A DNA stretch of 64,000 bases from Limosilactobacillus oris (GCF_025311495.1 NZ_CP104398.1:1178001-1242000); one strand, 5' to 3'; numbered from the stretch's first letter, positions 10,240-18,987 are shown. The notes: generated by a model from the letters alone, not told the origin. Made by a program: numbers and translations.

Positions 10240-11864
10240 TTCTTATTTTTCTTTTTAAATACCTGGTAGTACTCATCTACCAGGTCAAGGATGGCCCGCG
10301 CAAGTTTCCGGTAGTCAGCCTTCTCAAGGTTCGCCAACGAAACCCGGACGTTTCCCTTTTCCGCGCCAAACGCCGTCGCATCCATTACCACGGCCCCAAA
10401 TTCAGTTGCCAGCCGGTAAGTAAAGTCCAAGTAGTTGTAGTTGTCCTTGAAGTACTGGCAGAATTCCTTCCCGTGCCGCTGGCGCATGAGGTCAAAGATG
10501 TCGACCAGGGTGTAATAGCGGGTGTTTTCTGGTGTCTCATCGGGCTGGATGCCAAGGCCATGCCAAAATTCATGGTAACGGGCCGCAACAACTTCCCGTG
10601 ACAATTGGACATACGGGCTTAGCCCCGCGTCCTTGAGGTTCGAGAGGGCAAACATGTCCATCATTACCTGTTGGGGCGATGAGAGACCCGCAGTGTGGTA
10701 AAGGCCGATTGCCCGACTATCAGCAACCATCCGGTCAATAAATTTCATCTTGTACGGGTCGGGCACCACGATTGAGTACCGGCGCTCATCTAATTCCCTT
10801 AGGCGGCGGTTTTGCAGGTTTTCTTGGATAATCCGGTCACAGACATTCTGGTGGTGCATGCAGACCACACCAAGTCGCTGCCCGGTCGCGCCATACAGTT
10901 TCGAGAATGAGTACACTAGGATGGTGTTGTGGGGCGCCACCGCGAAAATCGACTGGTAGCTTGGCGAAAAGGTTCCGTACACATCGTCAGTGATGATTAC
11001 CAAGTCGGGGTTTGCCTTAATAACTTCCTTAAACTTTGCTAGCCGTTCAGGCGTGAATGCCCGGGCCGTCGGGTTGGTCGGGTTGACCGCGAAGAAGGCC
11101 TTGACCCGTGGATCCTTGAGCTGTTCAAATTGTTCATCAGTCATCTGCCAGTTATTCTCGCGTTTGGTCGTGACCGTCTTGATCCGCAGGTTGTATTCGC
11201 TCAGTTCTGGGATTTGCAGGTACGGGGTAAAGATGGACGAATTAACAACGACCGTATCGCCGGGATACAGCACGTGGGCGTAGTGCAGTTCCTGGAAAAT
11301 ATAGACCATCGCTGCCGTGCCGCCCTCCGTTGGGAAAATATCAACATCCTGTGCCATTTGAACATCCTTGAAGCAGACCTTCTGCAGGTACCGTTGCAGG
11401 ACCTTTTCAGTGTAGGTCAAGCAGCGAGGCGGGTAAGGATAGTGATCGCCAAGGGCACCGTCAACCAGTTCGTAGACGAAGGCATCCTTATCCTTAATTG
11501 CCAGCTGGCTGATTGCCGCGTCAATCACCGTCCGTAGGAAAATATCCCGCCGCGAGGATTTCAGGGCAATCATCAGGCGCTGGTAAATGCCCTCCTTTTG
11601 AACATCACCAGCCATCCCCCGCGGGTCAAAATAGGTCCGTTCTGCTTCGGTGACCCCAAACTCTAGCAGGCGGGAATAGGCCAGCCGGGCTGTCGTGGCA
11701 ATCCAGTTTGGGTTCCCCCGGCCGCCATTGACGACCTCGTTGCCCCGCAGGTTATGCTGAGCATACTTGTTAAAAATCGCTGCTACTTCAAAGTTAGAAA
11801 GCTGGTCGAGGTTGCTGACCTGTGAGTCGTCGACCTGGTTAAAAATATTCATATCTGCCGTCAT
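10236..11864 (-). CDS. aspD: Aspartate 4-decarboxylase / aspartate aminotransferase
   Basis: 542 residues from ATG 11864, preceded by GGAGGG. A fold-type I PLP enzyme of the AspD family, which beta-decarboxylates L-aspartate to L-alanine plus CO2 and can transaminate. Seen: the long AspD-type N-terminal region, NPTNPTARAF and DDVYGTF before the active site, and the PLP lysine in YSFSKLYGATGQRLG (about residue 320). Aspartate-to-alanine conversion consumes a proton and, with exchange, can yield proton-motive force and acid tolerance. It also makes alanine, which the alanine dehydrogenase in this window could use. The next gene overlaps by four bases. Confidence 0.88.
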   Translation of the reverse strand: MTADMNIFNQVDDSQVSNLDQLSNFEVAAIFNKYAQHNLRGNEVVNGGRGNPNWIATTARLAYSRLLEFGVTEAERTYFDPRGMAGDVQKEGIYQRLMIALKSSRRDIFLRTVIDAAISQLAIKDKDAFVYELVDGALGDHYPYPPRCLTYTEKVLQRYLQKVCFKDVQMAQDVDIFPTEGGTAAMVYIFQELHYAHVLYPGDTVVVNSSIFTPYLQIPELSEYNLRIKTVTTKRENNWQMTDEQFEQLKDPRVKAFFAVNPTNPTARAFTPERLAKFKEVIKANPDLVIITDDVYGTFSPSYQSIFAVAPHNTILVYSFSKLYGATGQRLGVVCMHHQNVCDRIIQENLQNRRLRELDERRYSIVVPDPYKMKFIDRMVADSRAIGLYHTAGLSSPQQVMMDMFALSNLKDAGLSPYVQLSREVVAARYHEFWHGLGIQPDETPENTRYYTLVDIFDLMRQRHGKEFCQYFKDNYNYLDFTYRLATEFGAVVMDATAFGAEKGNVRVSLANLEKADYRKLARAILDLVDEYYQVFKKKNKK

Positions 11865-12003
11865 TGTTCTATCCCTCCGCTCACAAACTATGATTCCCAT
11901 CTCCAAACGCCTTCATTATAACAAAGCTCCCCGTTTTTTATCACCCCAGTTAAAATCTGCTATGATAGTAGCAGTAATCACGGTATGTAAAGGAGTTTTA
12001 TCC

Positions 12004-12846
12004 ATGTTTCAGCCCCAACTCGGTTTAAAAGGCAGCAGCAGCCGTGAACAGATTGACGACCGTCTGCGCTACCAACCACAAGTCTACGAATTTTTTACCG
12101 CTGCTAATGACTTTACGCCGGAGGGTTACCAGCACCTTCGGGAGGCAATCCAGTACGTCCAATCTCGGGGCGTCCGTCACATCGTCCTCCACCACCCAAT
12201 GAGCTTTGGCGAGTACCATGCCGATGTCGTTGCGCCCGAAAAGGATTATCCAGAATTGTACCGTTTCATTGAGGAAACGACCACGCAGCTGCTCCGCCTC
12301 GCTGATGACTTGGACGTCCAAGTGCTGGTTCACGGTGGCTACGCTGGCCCAACCGTCGAGCACATGGTGGCACTGTACCCGTCCGTCCAAGCAGCCCGGG
12401 ACGCCGTTTACCAGCGGCTGGACCGTTTTGCCCGGGCAGGCGGTGACCACATTATGTTTGAAAACTCGATTGCACCAGTATTTGCGTACGGTGACCCCGC
12501 TCAGGAAGACGAAATCCTGGCCCACCATTACCGGCTAGCGTTTGATACTTCCCATTGCTTTATTGAGCTGCATGGGGACAATCAAGGGTTGCAAGCATCA
12601 CTTAGTCACCTGGCACCCGACGTTGTTCACTACCACCTCGTCGATTCTCTGGGGCAAACGCACGATAGCTTGACGCTGGGGACCGGCAAAATTGACTGGG
12701 CTGGCGTCCTCCCCCGGATGAATCCCCAGGCAAGCAGCATCTATGAAATCAACCTGCATGACCAGGGCAACTGCCAAGAACAGCTTGCCAGCCATGCCTA
12801 CCTAAGCCGCCTAGCCGCCCAGCTGACCAAACAGGAGGACCGCTAA
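12004..12846 (+). CDS. Sugar phosphate isomerase/epimerase-like TIM barrel protein
   Basis: 280 residues from ATG 12004, set by AAAGGAG ten bases upstream; the open frame continues upstream but without a ribosome site. The pattern fits the xylose-isomerase-like TIM barrel (AP endonuclease family 2): RHIVLHHP, LVHGGYAG, MFENS, LAFDTSHCF and HYHLVD supply His, Glu and Asp metal ligands at strand ends. Members include sugar isomerases, epimerases and endonuclease IV; the substrate cannot be told. It overlaps the AI-2E-family permease by one base. Confidence 0.75.
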   Translation: MFQPQLGLKGSSSREQIDDRLRYQPQVYEFFTAANDFTPEGYQHLREAIQYVQSRGVRHIVLHHPMSFGEYHADVVAPEKDYPELYRFIEETTTQLLRLADDLDVQVLVHGGYAGPTVEHMVALYPSVQAARDAVYQRLDRFARAGGDHIMFENSIAPVFAYGDPAQEDEILAHHYRLAFDTSHCFIELHGDNQGLQASLSHLAPDVVHYHLVDSLGQTHDSLTLGTGKIDWAGVLPRMNPQASSIYEINLHDQGNCQEQLASHAYLSRLAAQLTKQEDR

Positions 12847-13955
12847 TGAAAAAGTACGTCAACCGTCAGCACGTTTCCCTAGCGCTGGCGCTCTTCGCCC
12901 TCTACCTGGCAATCGTGTTTTGGCCCCACTTCGCTAAATGGTGTACGACGATTTTTGCGGCCATGACACCCCTCCTCACCGGCGCCGTGATTGCCTACAT
13001 TGTCAACCTGCTTTTACGCAAGTATGAACAGCTTTACCGCCGGTTATTCAAGAGCCCCCGTGCAAAGAAATTCCAGCGTCTCTGGGGAATCGTTCTCTCC
13101 TACCTGTCGATTTTCTTGATTTTAGCCATCGTCATCCGACTGATCATCCCCGAACTGATCAGCTGTGTTCAGCTACTAATTAACAACCACAGCAAGGTGA
13201 TTACAAGGTTTATTACGGCCTTCGAACACAACAGCAACCTCCAGGAAGTCTTCAAGCAATTTGACGTGCGGCATTTGAGCTGGTCCAAAGCCGAGAAGGT
13301 CCTTTCCTACGGCTTCAGCGGCACTGTTAAAGCCCTTATGTCTACCGCCTCGTCAGTCGTTTCCGTGGCGACCACCTCCATCGTGGCCTTTTTCTTCTCC
13401 ATTTACCTGCTGATTTATAAGGAAATGCTGGCCCGCCAGTGTACCCGCCTGATTGACGCTTACCTGGGCAGGATCAAAAGGCCGCTGATGTACGTCATCA
13501 GGACTTTTGACAATTGTTACAGCAACTACATTGCCGGGCAGTGCAAGGACGCTGCCATCTTAGGAATCGCCTGTTTTATCGGTATGTCCATTCTCCGGAT
13601 GCCATACGCGACAATGATTGGGGTCGTGACCGCCATCGGTGCACTTATTCCAATCATCGGGGCCATTTTAGGCGCCAGTATCGGGGTCGTGCTCATCTTT
13701 GCCGTCTCGCCACTGAAAGCCGGTATCTTTCTTATCTTTATCATCGTCCTGCAACAGCTGGACAACCGGATAACCTATCCGCTGGTGGTCGGCAAGAGTA
13801 TTGGCTTACCGAGCGTCTGGGTCTTTGCCGCGGTCATTATCGGTGGCAGCATTTCCGGAATCCTTGGCATGATGCTGACGGTTCCCCTCTTTGCTGCCCT
13901 TTACCAGATCATCGCTACCGACGTCGGCAAGCGTGAGCGCCCCGGGCAAGAGTAG
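12846..13955 (+). CDS. AI-2E family (PerM/YueF-like) membrane transporter
   Basis: 369 residues with about seven to eight transmembrane segments. The C-terminal half has the family pattern: PYATMIGVVTAIGALIPIIGA, a loop, then LQQLDNRITYPLVVGKSIGLP and a final GGSISGILGMMLTVPL segment. Family members export small molecules such as autoinducer-2 or act as ion antiporters; the cargo here is unknown. The ATG overlaps the upstream stop by one base (TAATG), so the two are an operon. Hairpin terminator at 13981-14022. Confidence 0.85.
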   Translation: MKKYVNRQHVSLALALFALYLAIVFWPHFAKWCTTIFAAMTPLLTGAVIAYIVNLLLRKYEQLYRRLFKSPRAKKFQRLWGIVLSYLSIFLILAIVIRLIIPELISCVQLLINNHSKVITRFITAFEHNSNLQEVFKQFDVRHLSWSKAEKVLSYGFSGTVKALMSTASSVVSVATTSIVAFFFSIYLLIYKEMLARQCTRLIDAYLGRIKRPLMYVIRTFDNCYSNYIAGQCKDAAILGIACFIGMSILRMPYATMIGVVTAIGALIPIIGAILGASIGVVLIFAVSPLKAGIFLIFIIVLQQLDNRITYPLVVGKSIGLPSVWVFAAVIIGGSISGILGMMLTVPLFAALYQIIATDVGKRERPGQE

Positions 13956-13980
13956 GCGATCAACTTCACTGCATATAACA

Positions 13981-14030
13981 AACGGCTTCTGTAATGCGGA
14001 AAAGCGCATTGCAGAAGCCGTTATTTTATT
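13981..14030. terminator. Terminator between converging operons
   Basis: Stem AACGGCTTCTG (13981-13991)/CAGAAGCCGTT (14012-14022) with an inner TGCG...CGCA extension and a T-rich tail; lies between the permease and the DUF1836 gene. Confidence 0.85.
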
Positions 14031-14031
14031 C

Positions 14032-14547
14032 CTAATCAACCTGCATAACGGATTGTTGCTGGTGCAGCTCCCGTAGCAGGTGGGTAGCCTTTAACTGGGT
14101 CAGCACTGCATCAATGGCGTAGATCTCCAGTTGCTGGCTCGGCTGGTAGTTAGCGAGCGGCTGCAGGGGCTCGCCAGTCAGCTTGGCGTTGAGGATGTCG
14201 ACAAATTGGTCGTACGCTTTTTGTGGGTAGGCAGCGACCGTTACTTCGGCAATTCCCGCCCGAATCTCTTCAATTGAAAAGCTCGTCTTGAACAGACCAA
14301 TCAGCAAAAGATCAACTAATTGGTTCACCGCATACTTCTTCTTTACCGGTGCCTGAATCACTTTTTTCTTAACGTAATTATTGACCATTGACTTCGTTAG
14401 TGGTTCCACACCAATTGCTAACAACTGGTCATTGACAATCGTTACCACCTGATCGATGTATAGGCCAAGCGTCGGTAGTTCTTTCCAGCGGGGAAAGCGC
14501 GTCTGGGCAAGTTTCCCCGTCCAATCCTGATAGCTTTGCTGAATCAT
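14032..14547 (-). CDS. DUF1836 protein, probable HTH regulator
   Basis: 171 residues from ATG 14547, preceded by AAAGGAGG. PTLGLYIDQVVTIVNDQL, then TKSMVNNYVKKKVI and KKYAVNQLVDLLLIGLFKTSFSIEEI matches DUF1836, a small MerR-like helix-turn-helix family of Firmicutes whose ligands are mostly unknown. The C-terminal 60 residues are helical and uncharacterised. It is the last gene of a three-gene operon with a NAD(P)-fold protein and the ABC-like protein; one base separates it from the preceding stop. Control of this operon or a stress role is possible, not shown. Confidence 0.7.
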   Translation of the reverse strand: MIQQSYQDWTGKLAQTRFPRWKELPTLGLYIDQVVTIVNDQLLAIGVEPLTKSMVNNYVKKKVIQAPVKKKYAVNQLVDLLLIGLFKTSFSIEEIRAGIAEVTVAAYPQKAYDQFVDILNAKLTGEPLQPLANYQPSQQLEIYAIDAVLTQLKATHLLRELHQQQSVMQVD

Positions 14548-14548
14548 C

Positions 14549-15085
14549 CTAGTCGTCCTCCTTTGCGGAAATTCCAATCGACTGGTTGCGGTAGCGGTCG
14601 GTCAGCAGCGCCTGCTCAATCACTCCTGCTAAGGTCTCCTCACTGACGCCCTTACCAGTGACCGCCTGCCCCTCGGACGTGATTACCGCGGGACTAGCCG
14701 TCGCCGTCAGCGGCAGGGAGCGAATCACCGTATACGGCAGTTCTAGCTCGTCAATCATCTTAATTGCGTACTGGTGAGCCCAGAGGTATTCCTGCGCTCC
14801 CTTGCCATACCACCGCTGCACTTGTTCTGGCGTCGCATCATCTGCCGTACCGACCATTGATAGCATAACAATCTTTTGGGGAGTAAACACCGCCTGGTCG
14901 ATTTGCGCAGCCAGCGCTTGCACTTCCTCATCTACTGGAGCATTGATCTCTGGGAGCCAGCATAACTGGTCCCCCCGCTGAAAACTCACTTTGAGACTGC
15001 TTACCGCCACCGCATCGTACATTTTTTTCATGATCAGCTGGCTAAGCCGGTCATGCCGGCAACTGACAATTATCGTGCGCCCCAT
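14549..15085 (-). CDS. NAD(P)H-binding-fold protein (atypical SDR/NmrA-like)
   Basis: 178 residues. The C-terminal half resembles NAD(P)-binding atypical SDR proteins: KIVMLSMVGTADDATPEQVQRWYG, then EYLWAHQYAIKMIDELELPYTVIRSLPLT and a segment mentioning TGKGVSEE. The usual N-terminal GxxGxxG is missing; the start reads IIVSCRHDRLSQLIMKKM, so cofactor binding is doubtful. It may be a sensor or scaffold. Gap to the upstream ABC-like gene is 15 bases; GAGGGGTGG precedes the ATG. Confidence 0.65.
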   Translation of the reverse strand: MGRTIIVSCRHDRLSQLIMKKMYDAVAVSSLKVSFQRGDQLCWLPEINAPVDEEVQALAAQIDQAVFTPQKIVMLSMVGTADDATPEQVQRWYGKGAQEYLWAHQYAIKMIDELELPYTVIRSLPLTATASPAVITSEGQAVTGKGVSEETLAGVIEQALLTDRYRNQSIGISAKEDD

Positions 15086-15100
15086 TTGACCACCCCTCTG

Positions 15101-15964
15101 CTAATAAGCCATTAGTTCATCGTCTACCGTGGCGTCCTCGATCCGGACGTCGGTGATGGTGTTTTGTTCCAGCAGTGGCAACAGGGCCTGGATATTACCG
15201 GTATACAGGAACCGGGTTTGGTTTTCTGCCTCGCCGAGCATATGAGCCCCCATCTTCATCGCCACGTCAATTGGCAGCCCCGTCCCCGTTACGGTTACCG
15301 TGCAGTCGACTCCATCACTCGGATTAATATCACGAGCAGACGTCAACCGACTGCCGCTGAAATAATAAATCGTCTGGGCAAACCGCATCATGGTCGAAAC
15401 GTCATTGCTGGAAAAGAGCACTATGGAGTTGGTCTTTTGAGCATAGTCCCTCACTAGGTTGCCAATCGTCTGCCGTGCCGGCGCGGGCAGCTGATCGAGG
15501 GCATCACCAAGGAAGACGACCGGGCGCCGCAACGCTAACATAATGATCACCCGCAATTCGACCTGCTGGCTGGCCGTTAACGCCGCCACCTTATCGTCAT
15601 GCTTGATTCCCAACGGTGATAGCATCGGCAGTGTTTGTTCAACCGGCAGGGCATCTTTCAAGTGGCGACTGACATGGTGAATGGCCCGCTCAACTGTTTT
15701 GCCCTTTAGGACCAACCGGGCAAACGAGGTCACCACTTGTTCGGGGTGGCGCTTTAGCTGTGACAGGTCGTTGCCGTTAATTTGGACGGATCCCTCAATC
15801 ATTTTTCCTTGATTCATCAGCAGTTGTTCTAAGGCCGCTACCGGTGCCGTGCTATTGCTGCACAGCGCCACCATCTGCGGTGACATCAGGCCCAGTGATA
15901 CTTCTTCCAGTTCGTCTCCCGACTTTGCTTCAAAGGTCAGGTTATTCAACACAACACTGCTCAC
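15101..15964 (-). CDS. ABC-ATPase-like protein lacking all catalytic motifs
   Basis: 287 residues, GTG start with GGGGGA upstream. The order of elements follows an ABC ATPase: N-terminal strand (VVLNNLTFEA), a P-loop position reading CSNSTAPVAALEQ instead of GxxGxGKST, a signature position reading ALTASQQVELRVIIMLALRRP instead of LSGGQ, a Walker-B position reading VVFLGDALDQLP without the DE pair, and an H-loop position reading IVLFSSND. All motifs needed for ATP hydrolysis are thus altered, while the frame and codon use remain intact. It heads an operon with an SDR-like and a DUF1836 protein and has no permease nearby. Regulatory or binding function is an inference. Confidence 0.65.
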   Translation of the reverse strand: MSSVVLNNLTFEAKSGDELEEVSLGLMSPQMVALCSNSTAPVAALEQLLMNQGKMIEGSVQINGNDLSQLKRHPEQVVTSFARLVLKGKTVERAIHHVSRHLKDALPVEQTLPMLSPLGIKHDDKVAALTASQQVELRVIIMLALRRPVVFLGDALDQLPAPARQTIGNLVRDYAQKTNSIVLFSSNDVSTMMRFAQTIYYFSGSRLTSARDINPSDGVDCTVTVTGTGLPIDVAMKMGAHMLGEAENQTRFLYTGNIQALLPLLEQNTITDVRIEDATVDDELMAY

Positions 15965-16102
15965 TATCCATTCCCCCGTTAAAGATCTTATGATTTAGTA
16001 TTAATTTTAGCATTTTACCCGGAAAGATGGTTTATTATTCAACTTATTTCATCCTAAAAAATAATAACTTCACGGAAAAATTAACATTCGCGCAAAAGAA
16101 TA

Positions 16103-16132
16103 TTACAAGTTACCGCTTTTTTAGCGTATAAT
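16103..16132 (+). promoter_or_regulatory. Promoter of nrdI-like gene
   Basis: TTACAA (16103-16108), 18-base spacer, TATAAT (16127-16132), about 40 bases before the start codon. Confidence 0.6.
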
Positions 16133-16171
16133 TAAACCTGCGAGAATATCAAAGCAGAAAGAAGGGTTCTA

Positions 16172-16648
16172 ATGGCCAAAATGAATATCCTATACATATC
16201 GCTTGAAGGGAATACGCGCTCCTTTGTAAAACGATTGACTGCCTTTGCCAAGCAGCAAAACATGATTAACCAGGCTAATCCTGAAATCAACGCCAAGGAA
16301 ATCGGGCCTCAGGACGCCCCTGCCAGTGAGAGCAAACCATTTTTCGTCTTTGTTCCTACCTACCTAACCGGGGGCAACGGGATTGATTCTGGCTATACCG
16401 AAATCATGACCACGGCACTGGGTGAGTACATTGAGGACGGTAATAACGCTCGTTACTGCATCGGCGTGGTTGGTAGCGGCAATAAGAATTTCAACGAGCA
16501 ATACTGCTTGACTGCACGTAAGTATGCCAAGATCTTTAACGCACCGTTCCTAGATAATTATGAATTACGGGGAACTGACGCGGACGTGGAACGGATTTAC
16601 GGCTCCCTTACCAAAGAATGGGCAAAAAACGGTATTAGCGAAGAATAG
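16172..16648 (+). CDS. nrdI: NrdI-like flavodoxin
   Basis: 158 residues. Flavodoxin-like NrdI supplies oxidant for the Mn/Fe cofactor of class Ib ribonucleotide reductase. Seen: ILYISLEGNTRSFVKRL (FMN phosphate loop), VFVPTYLTGGNG, and the C-terminal GSGNKNFNEQYCLTARKYA block typical of NrdI. GAAAGAAGGG precedes the ATG. It stands alone: no nrdE, nrdF or nrdH is in this window, which is common in lactobacilli. Confidence 0.88.
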   Translation: MAKMNILYISLEGNTRSFVKRLTAFAKQQNMINQANPEINAKEIGPQDAPASESKPFFVFVPTYLTGGNGIDSGYTEIMTTALGEYIEDGNNARYCIGVVGSGNKNFNEQYCLTARKYAKIFNAPFLDNYELRGTDADVERIYGSLTKEWAKNGISEE

Positions 16649-16654
16649 TCGCCA

Positions 16655-16770
16655 CGTAAAAGGAGGCTGGGAGAAAGAACTTTCTCCCAGCTTCTTGGCT
16701 ATTGTAAACAGCAATGACGAAAATGGGACCACGAGCTAGCCAAGCTAGTTCATGGTCCCCTCTCTTTAAT
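16655..16770 (-). repeat. Dispersed intergenic hairpin repeat, copy 2 (inverted)
   Basis: Read on the reverse strand this matches copy 1 at 2300-2485: GGGGACCA...TGGTCCC stem with a GAACTAGCTT core, a CTGTT spacer, then the CTGGGAGAAAG/CTTTCTCCCAG stem followed by CCTCCTTTT. The second stem (16666-16691) doubles as a terminator for the nrdI-like gene. Confidence 0.6.
16664..16695 (+). terminator. Terminator after nrdI-like gene
   Basis: Perfect 12-base stem GCTGGGAGAAAG/CTTTCTCCCAGC with a two-base loop, followed by TTCTT. Confidence 0.75.
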
Positions 16771-16776
16771 TCATAA

Positions 16777-17217
16777 TTATTCCACACCAACCAGCTCATT
16801 GCCCGCGCAAATCAGCCAGGTAATTCCGTAGCGGTCCACCACCTGGCCCATCATGCCGCCCAGCATCCAGTTGCCAAACGGAACCGTGACCCGTTGTTCG
16901 TCAGAATCCGCTAACCGCGTAAAGAGCTGCTGGGCGTCACCCTTATCGTCACCAAAATTCAGCATAATAGAAATCAGTGTCGAAGTCTGCGGGTTGCCCA
17001 TCGTCGCGTCTGCGCAGATAATCCTTTGTCCCGCAATGGAAAACTCTCCGTAGAGGGTGGTTGCCGTCAAGTCATCAGTGGTCAGGCCAATGTTTTCAGC
17101 CTGCTTTTCGCTTAGCGGCTGGTGGTGCACAATTTGCGCCCCAAAGTTTTGGACGTAGTAGTCCATTGCCTCCTTGGCATTTTCAAAAGTTAAGTACGGG
17201 TAGATTTTTGCCGTCAT
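16777..17217 (-). CDS. VOC-superfamily protein (PhnB/glyoxalase-like)
   Basis: 146 residues with two beta-alpha-beta-beta-beta units: KIYPYLTFENAKEAMDYYVQNFGAQIV at the start and LFTRLADSDEQRVTVPFGNWMLGGMMGQVVDRYGITW near the end, as in the PhnB-like VOC group. Members include metal-dependent lyases, dioxygenases and fosfomycin-type resistance proteins, but this subgroup usually has no known activity. GGAGG precedes the ATG. Stands alone. Confidence 0.8.
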   Translation of the reverse strand: MTAKIYPYLTFENAKEAMDYYVQNFGAQIVHHQPLSEKQAENIGLTTDDLTATTLYGEFSIAGQRIICADATMGNPQTSTLISIMLNFGDDKGDAQQLFTRLADSDEQRVTVPFGNWMLGGMMGQVVDRYGITWLICAGNELVGVE

Positions 17218-17376
17218 ATTTTTCCTCCGTATAAATCTTCGCTATTGATTATATGGTTAGAAGCGGTTTCCGTCAAATTTTGCTCGGAATCACAGTCGAG
17301 ATTGCCCTAGTTAGTAAAAGGTTTTAGTGTGGTATAATAGTGTTTAGCTATTTTAGATTACGAAAGGACGAATCTT

Positions 17377-18543
17377 GTGGAAAAAGTTAAAAAACATAGT
17401 CCGCTGCTTATCTTAGGCCTTCTCTTGCTTGGCGTTTGCATGCGGATGCCGATCACTTCTATCCCATCCGTCATCAAAGAAATTGCCCAGACCTTCAACG
17501 TGGCGCCAACCAGCCTCGGAATCCTAACAACCATCCCCCTGCTCTGCTTTGGTTTGTTGTCATCCGTCGTTTCAGCGACCGCCCAGCGAATCGGGAACGA
17601 ATTAACCATCGCCATTGCCATGGCCTTGATGTTTATCGGTTCCTACCTCCGGATCATCAGTTTCCCGCTGCTAATGGTGGGGACAATTCTGGTGGGAGTC
17701 GCCATTACGTGTATCAACGTTTTGCTGCCAGCAATCATTACGGATAAGTTTCCGGAACGAATCGGCAGTATTACAGGAATGTATAACACTGCGATGACCC
17801 TGTTTGCGGCTATCGGGGCTTACGCCATCACGCCAATCACCCACCAGAGCAGCTGGCAGACCGCGGTCATCCTTATTAGTTTGATTGCCTTAATTAGTGC
17901 GATTGTTTGGCTGCCAAACCTCAAGTACAACGAACACGCCACGGCTGGCCAGCAAGCCGACAAGGGAACCAACATGTGGAAAGAAGTCAACGCCTGGTGG
18001 TTGCTGCTGTTCTTCGGCTTTCAGTGCTTCGTCTTTTACAGTGTTGTAGCCTGGCTGCCCACAATCGCGATGAGCGCGGGACTTAGCAGTGATCAGGCCA
18101 GTTTGATCGCCGGACTGCTTCAGTTGTTTGCCTTACCATTTGCCTTTGCGGTTCCCGTAATCGCGGCGAAAATGACCAACCGGCAACCAATTATGCTGGC
18201 AGCCGGGCTGTCCGCAATGGTCGGCACAGTCATGATGTTCTTCCCGGTCAACTCCTTTGCCTACTTCTGCGTTGTCGCCTTGCTGCTCGGTGCGGGCTCA
18301 ACGACCACGTTTGTGCTAGCAATGACCTTGTTTGGCCTCAAGACGAAGAGCGCTGCCGACACCCGGAACCTTTCCGGGATGGTTCAATCAATCGGCTACT
18401 TAATCGCAGCCCTCGGGCCAGTCATCATCGGCAACCTAAATGCACAGACGCACAACTGGTTTGCTAGCGTCGCGGTCATCTTAGTGGCAGCATTTCTCTT
18501 CACTCTTTTTGGAATGCTCGCCGAACGTCACCAGTATATTTAA
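17377..18543 (+). CDS. MFS transporter, CynX/NimT family
   Basis: 388 residues with about twelve transmembrane segments. It begins at GTG 17377 with GAAAGG upstream; a TATAAT at 17333-17338 probably belongs to its promoter. N-terminal GVCMRMPITSIPSVIKEI and the loop SATAQRIGNELTIAIAMALMFIGSYLR fit the CynX/NimT branch, which covers cyanate and nitroimidazole or nitrite-related carriers. Substrate unknown. Single gene ended by a strong hairpin. Confidence 0.82.
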   Translation: MEKVKKHSPLLILGLLLLGVCMRMPITSIPSVIKEIAQTFNVAPTSLGILTTIPLLCFGLLSSVVSATAQRIGNELTIAIAMALMFIGSYLRIISFPLLMVGTILVGVAITCINVLLPAIITDKFPERIGSITGMYNTAMTLFAAIGAYAITPITHQSSWQTAVILISLIALISAIVWLPNLKYNEHATAGQQADKGTNMWKEVNAWWLLLFFGFQCFVFYSVVAWLPTIAMSAGLSSDQASLIAGLLQLFALPFAFAVPVIAAKMTNRQPIMLAAGLSAMVGTVMMFFPVNSFAYFCVVALLLGAGSTTTFVLAMTLFGLKTKSAADTRNLSGMVQSIGYLIAALGPVIIGNLNAQTHNWFASVAVILVAAFLFTLFGMLAERHQYI

Positions 18544-18546
18544 CTG

Positions 18547-18591
18547 AAAACAGCGCAACGGTAACTTTGTAAACTACCGCTGCGCTGTTTT
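18547..18591. terminator. Terminator after MFS gene
   Basis: Stem AAAACAGCGCA/TGCGCTGTTTT with an inner GGTA/TACC pairing. Confidence 0.85.
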
Positions 18592-18595
18592 CAAT

Positions 18596-18987
18596 CAAAT
18601 CGTGTACGGAAGCCAACCATGCCCCTCCTTTTTCTAAAAATGCTAGTTAAATTAGCGCTCAGAAAAAAGTCTAGGTTGACTGCAATAAACGTTAGCGATA
18701 ATAACCAGTAATTCATTACTAACACTCCAATATATCAATTTTGATATATTAGTAAGAGACCCAAATACAATTTTGTATAGCTCATTTGCAACCCTTTGCA
18801 AAAAAACTTTTGCTCTAGACCATTTCCAAGCGTTTGACAACTGAAAGCTCATCTGAAGCCCCCTGACCACAATGGGCCATTTCCGCCCCAGCGCGGAAAC
18901 AATTCCATTTATAGTGCAGACTTTAGCACGAGAGTATATAATTGGGAATGGTAAAAAATTTCTGTAATTTCAGAAGGAGTGAACATT
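18596..18987. other. Gene-poor interval upstream of zwf, with a 22-base palindrome
   Basis: No convincing gene. A 72-codon reverse reading frame (18652-18870) lacks a ribosome site and family features. The interval holds a perfect inverted repeat at 18729-18750, arms AATATATCAA and TTGATATATT around TT. A TATAAT at 18937-18942 is the likely zwf -10 box, though its -35 is weak. The palindrome sits about 190 bases upstream of that box. Confidence 0.5.

Noticed and set aside
18652-18870. 72-codon frame upstream of zwf
   Set aside because: No ribosome site, no recognisable protein; overlaps the palindrome and AT-rich DNA.
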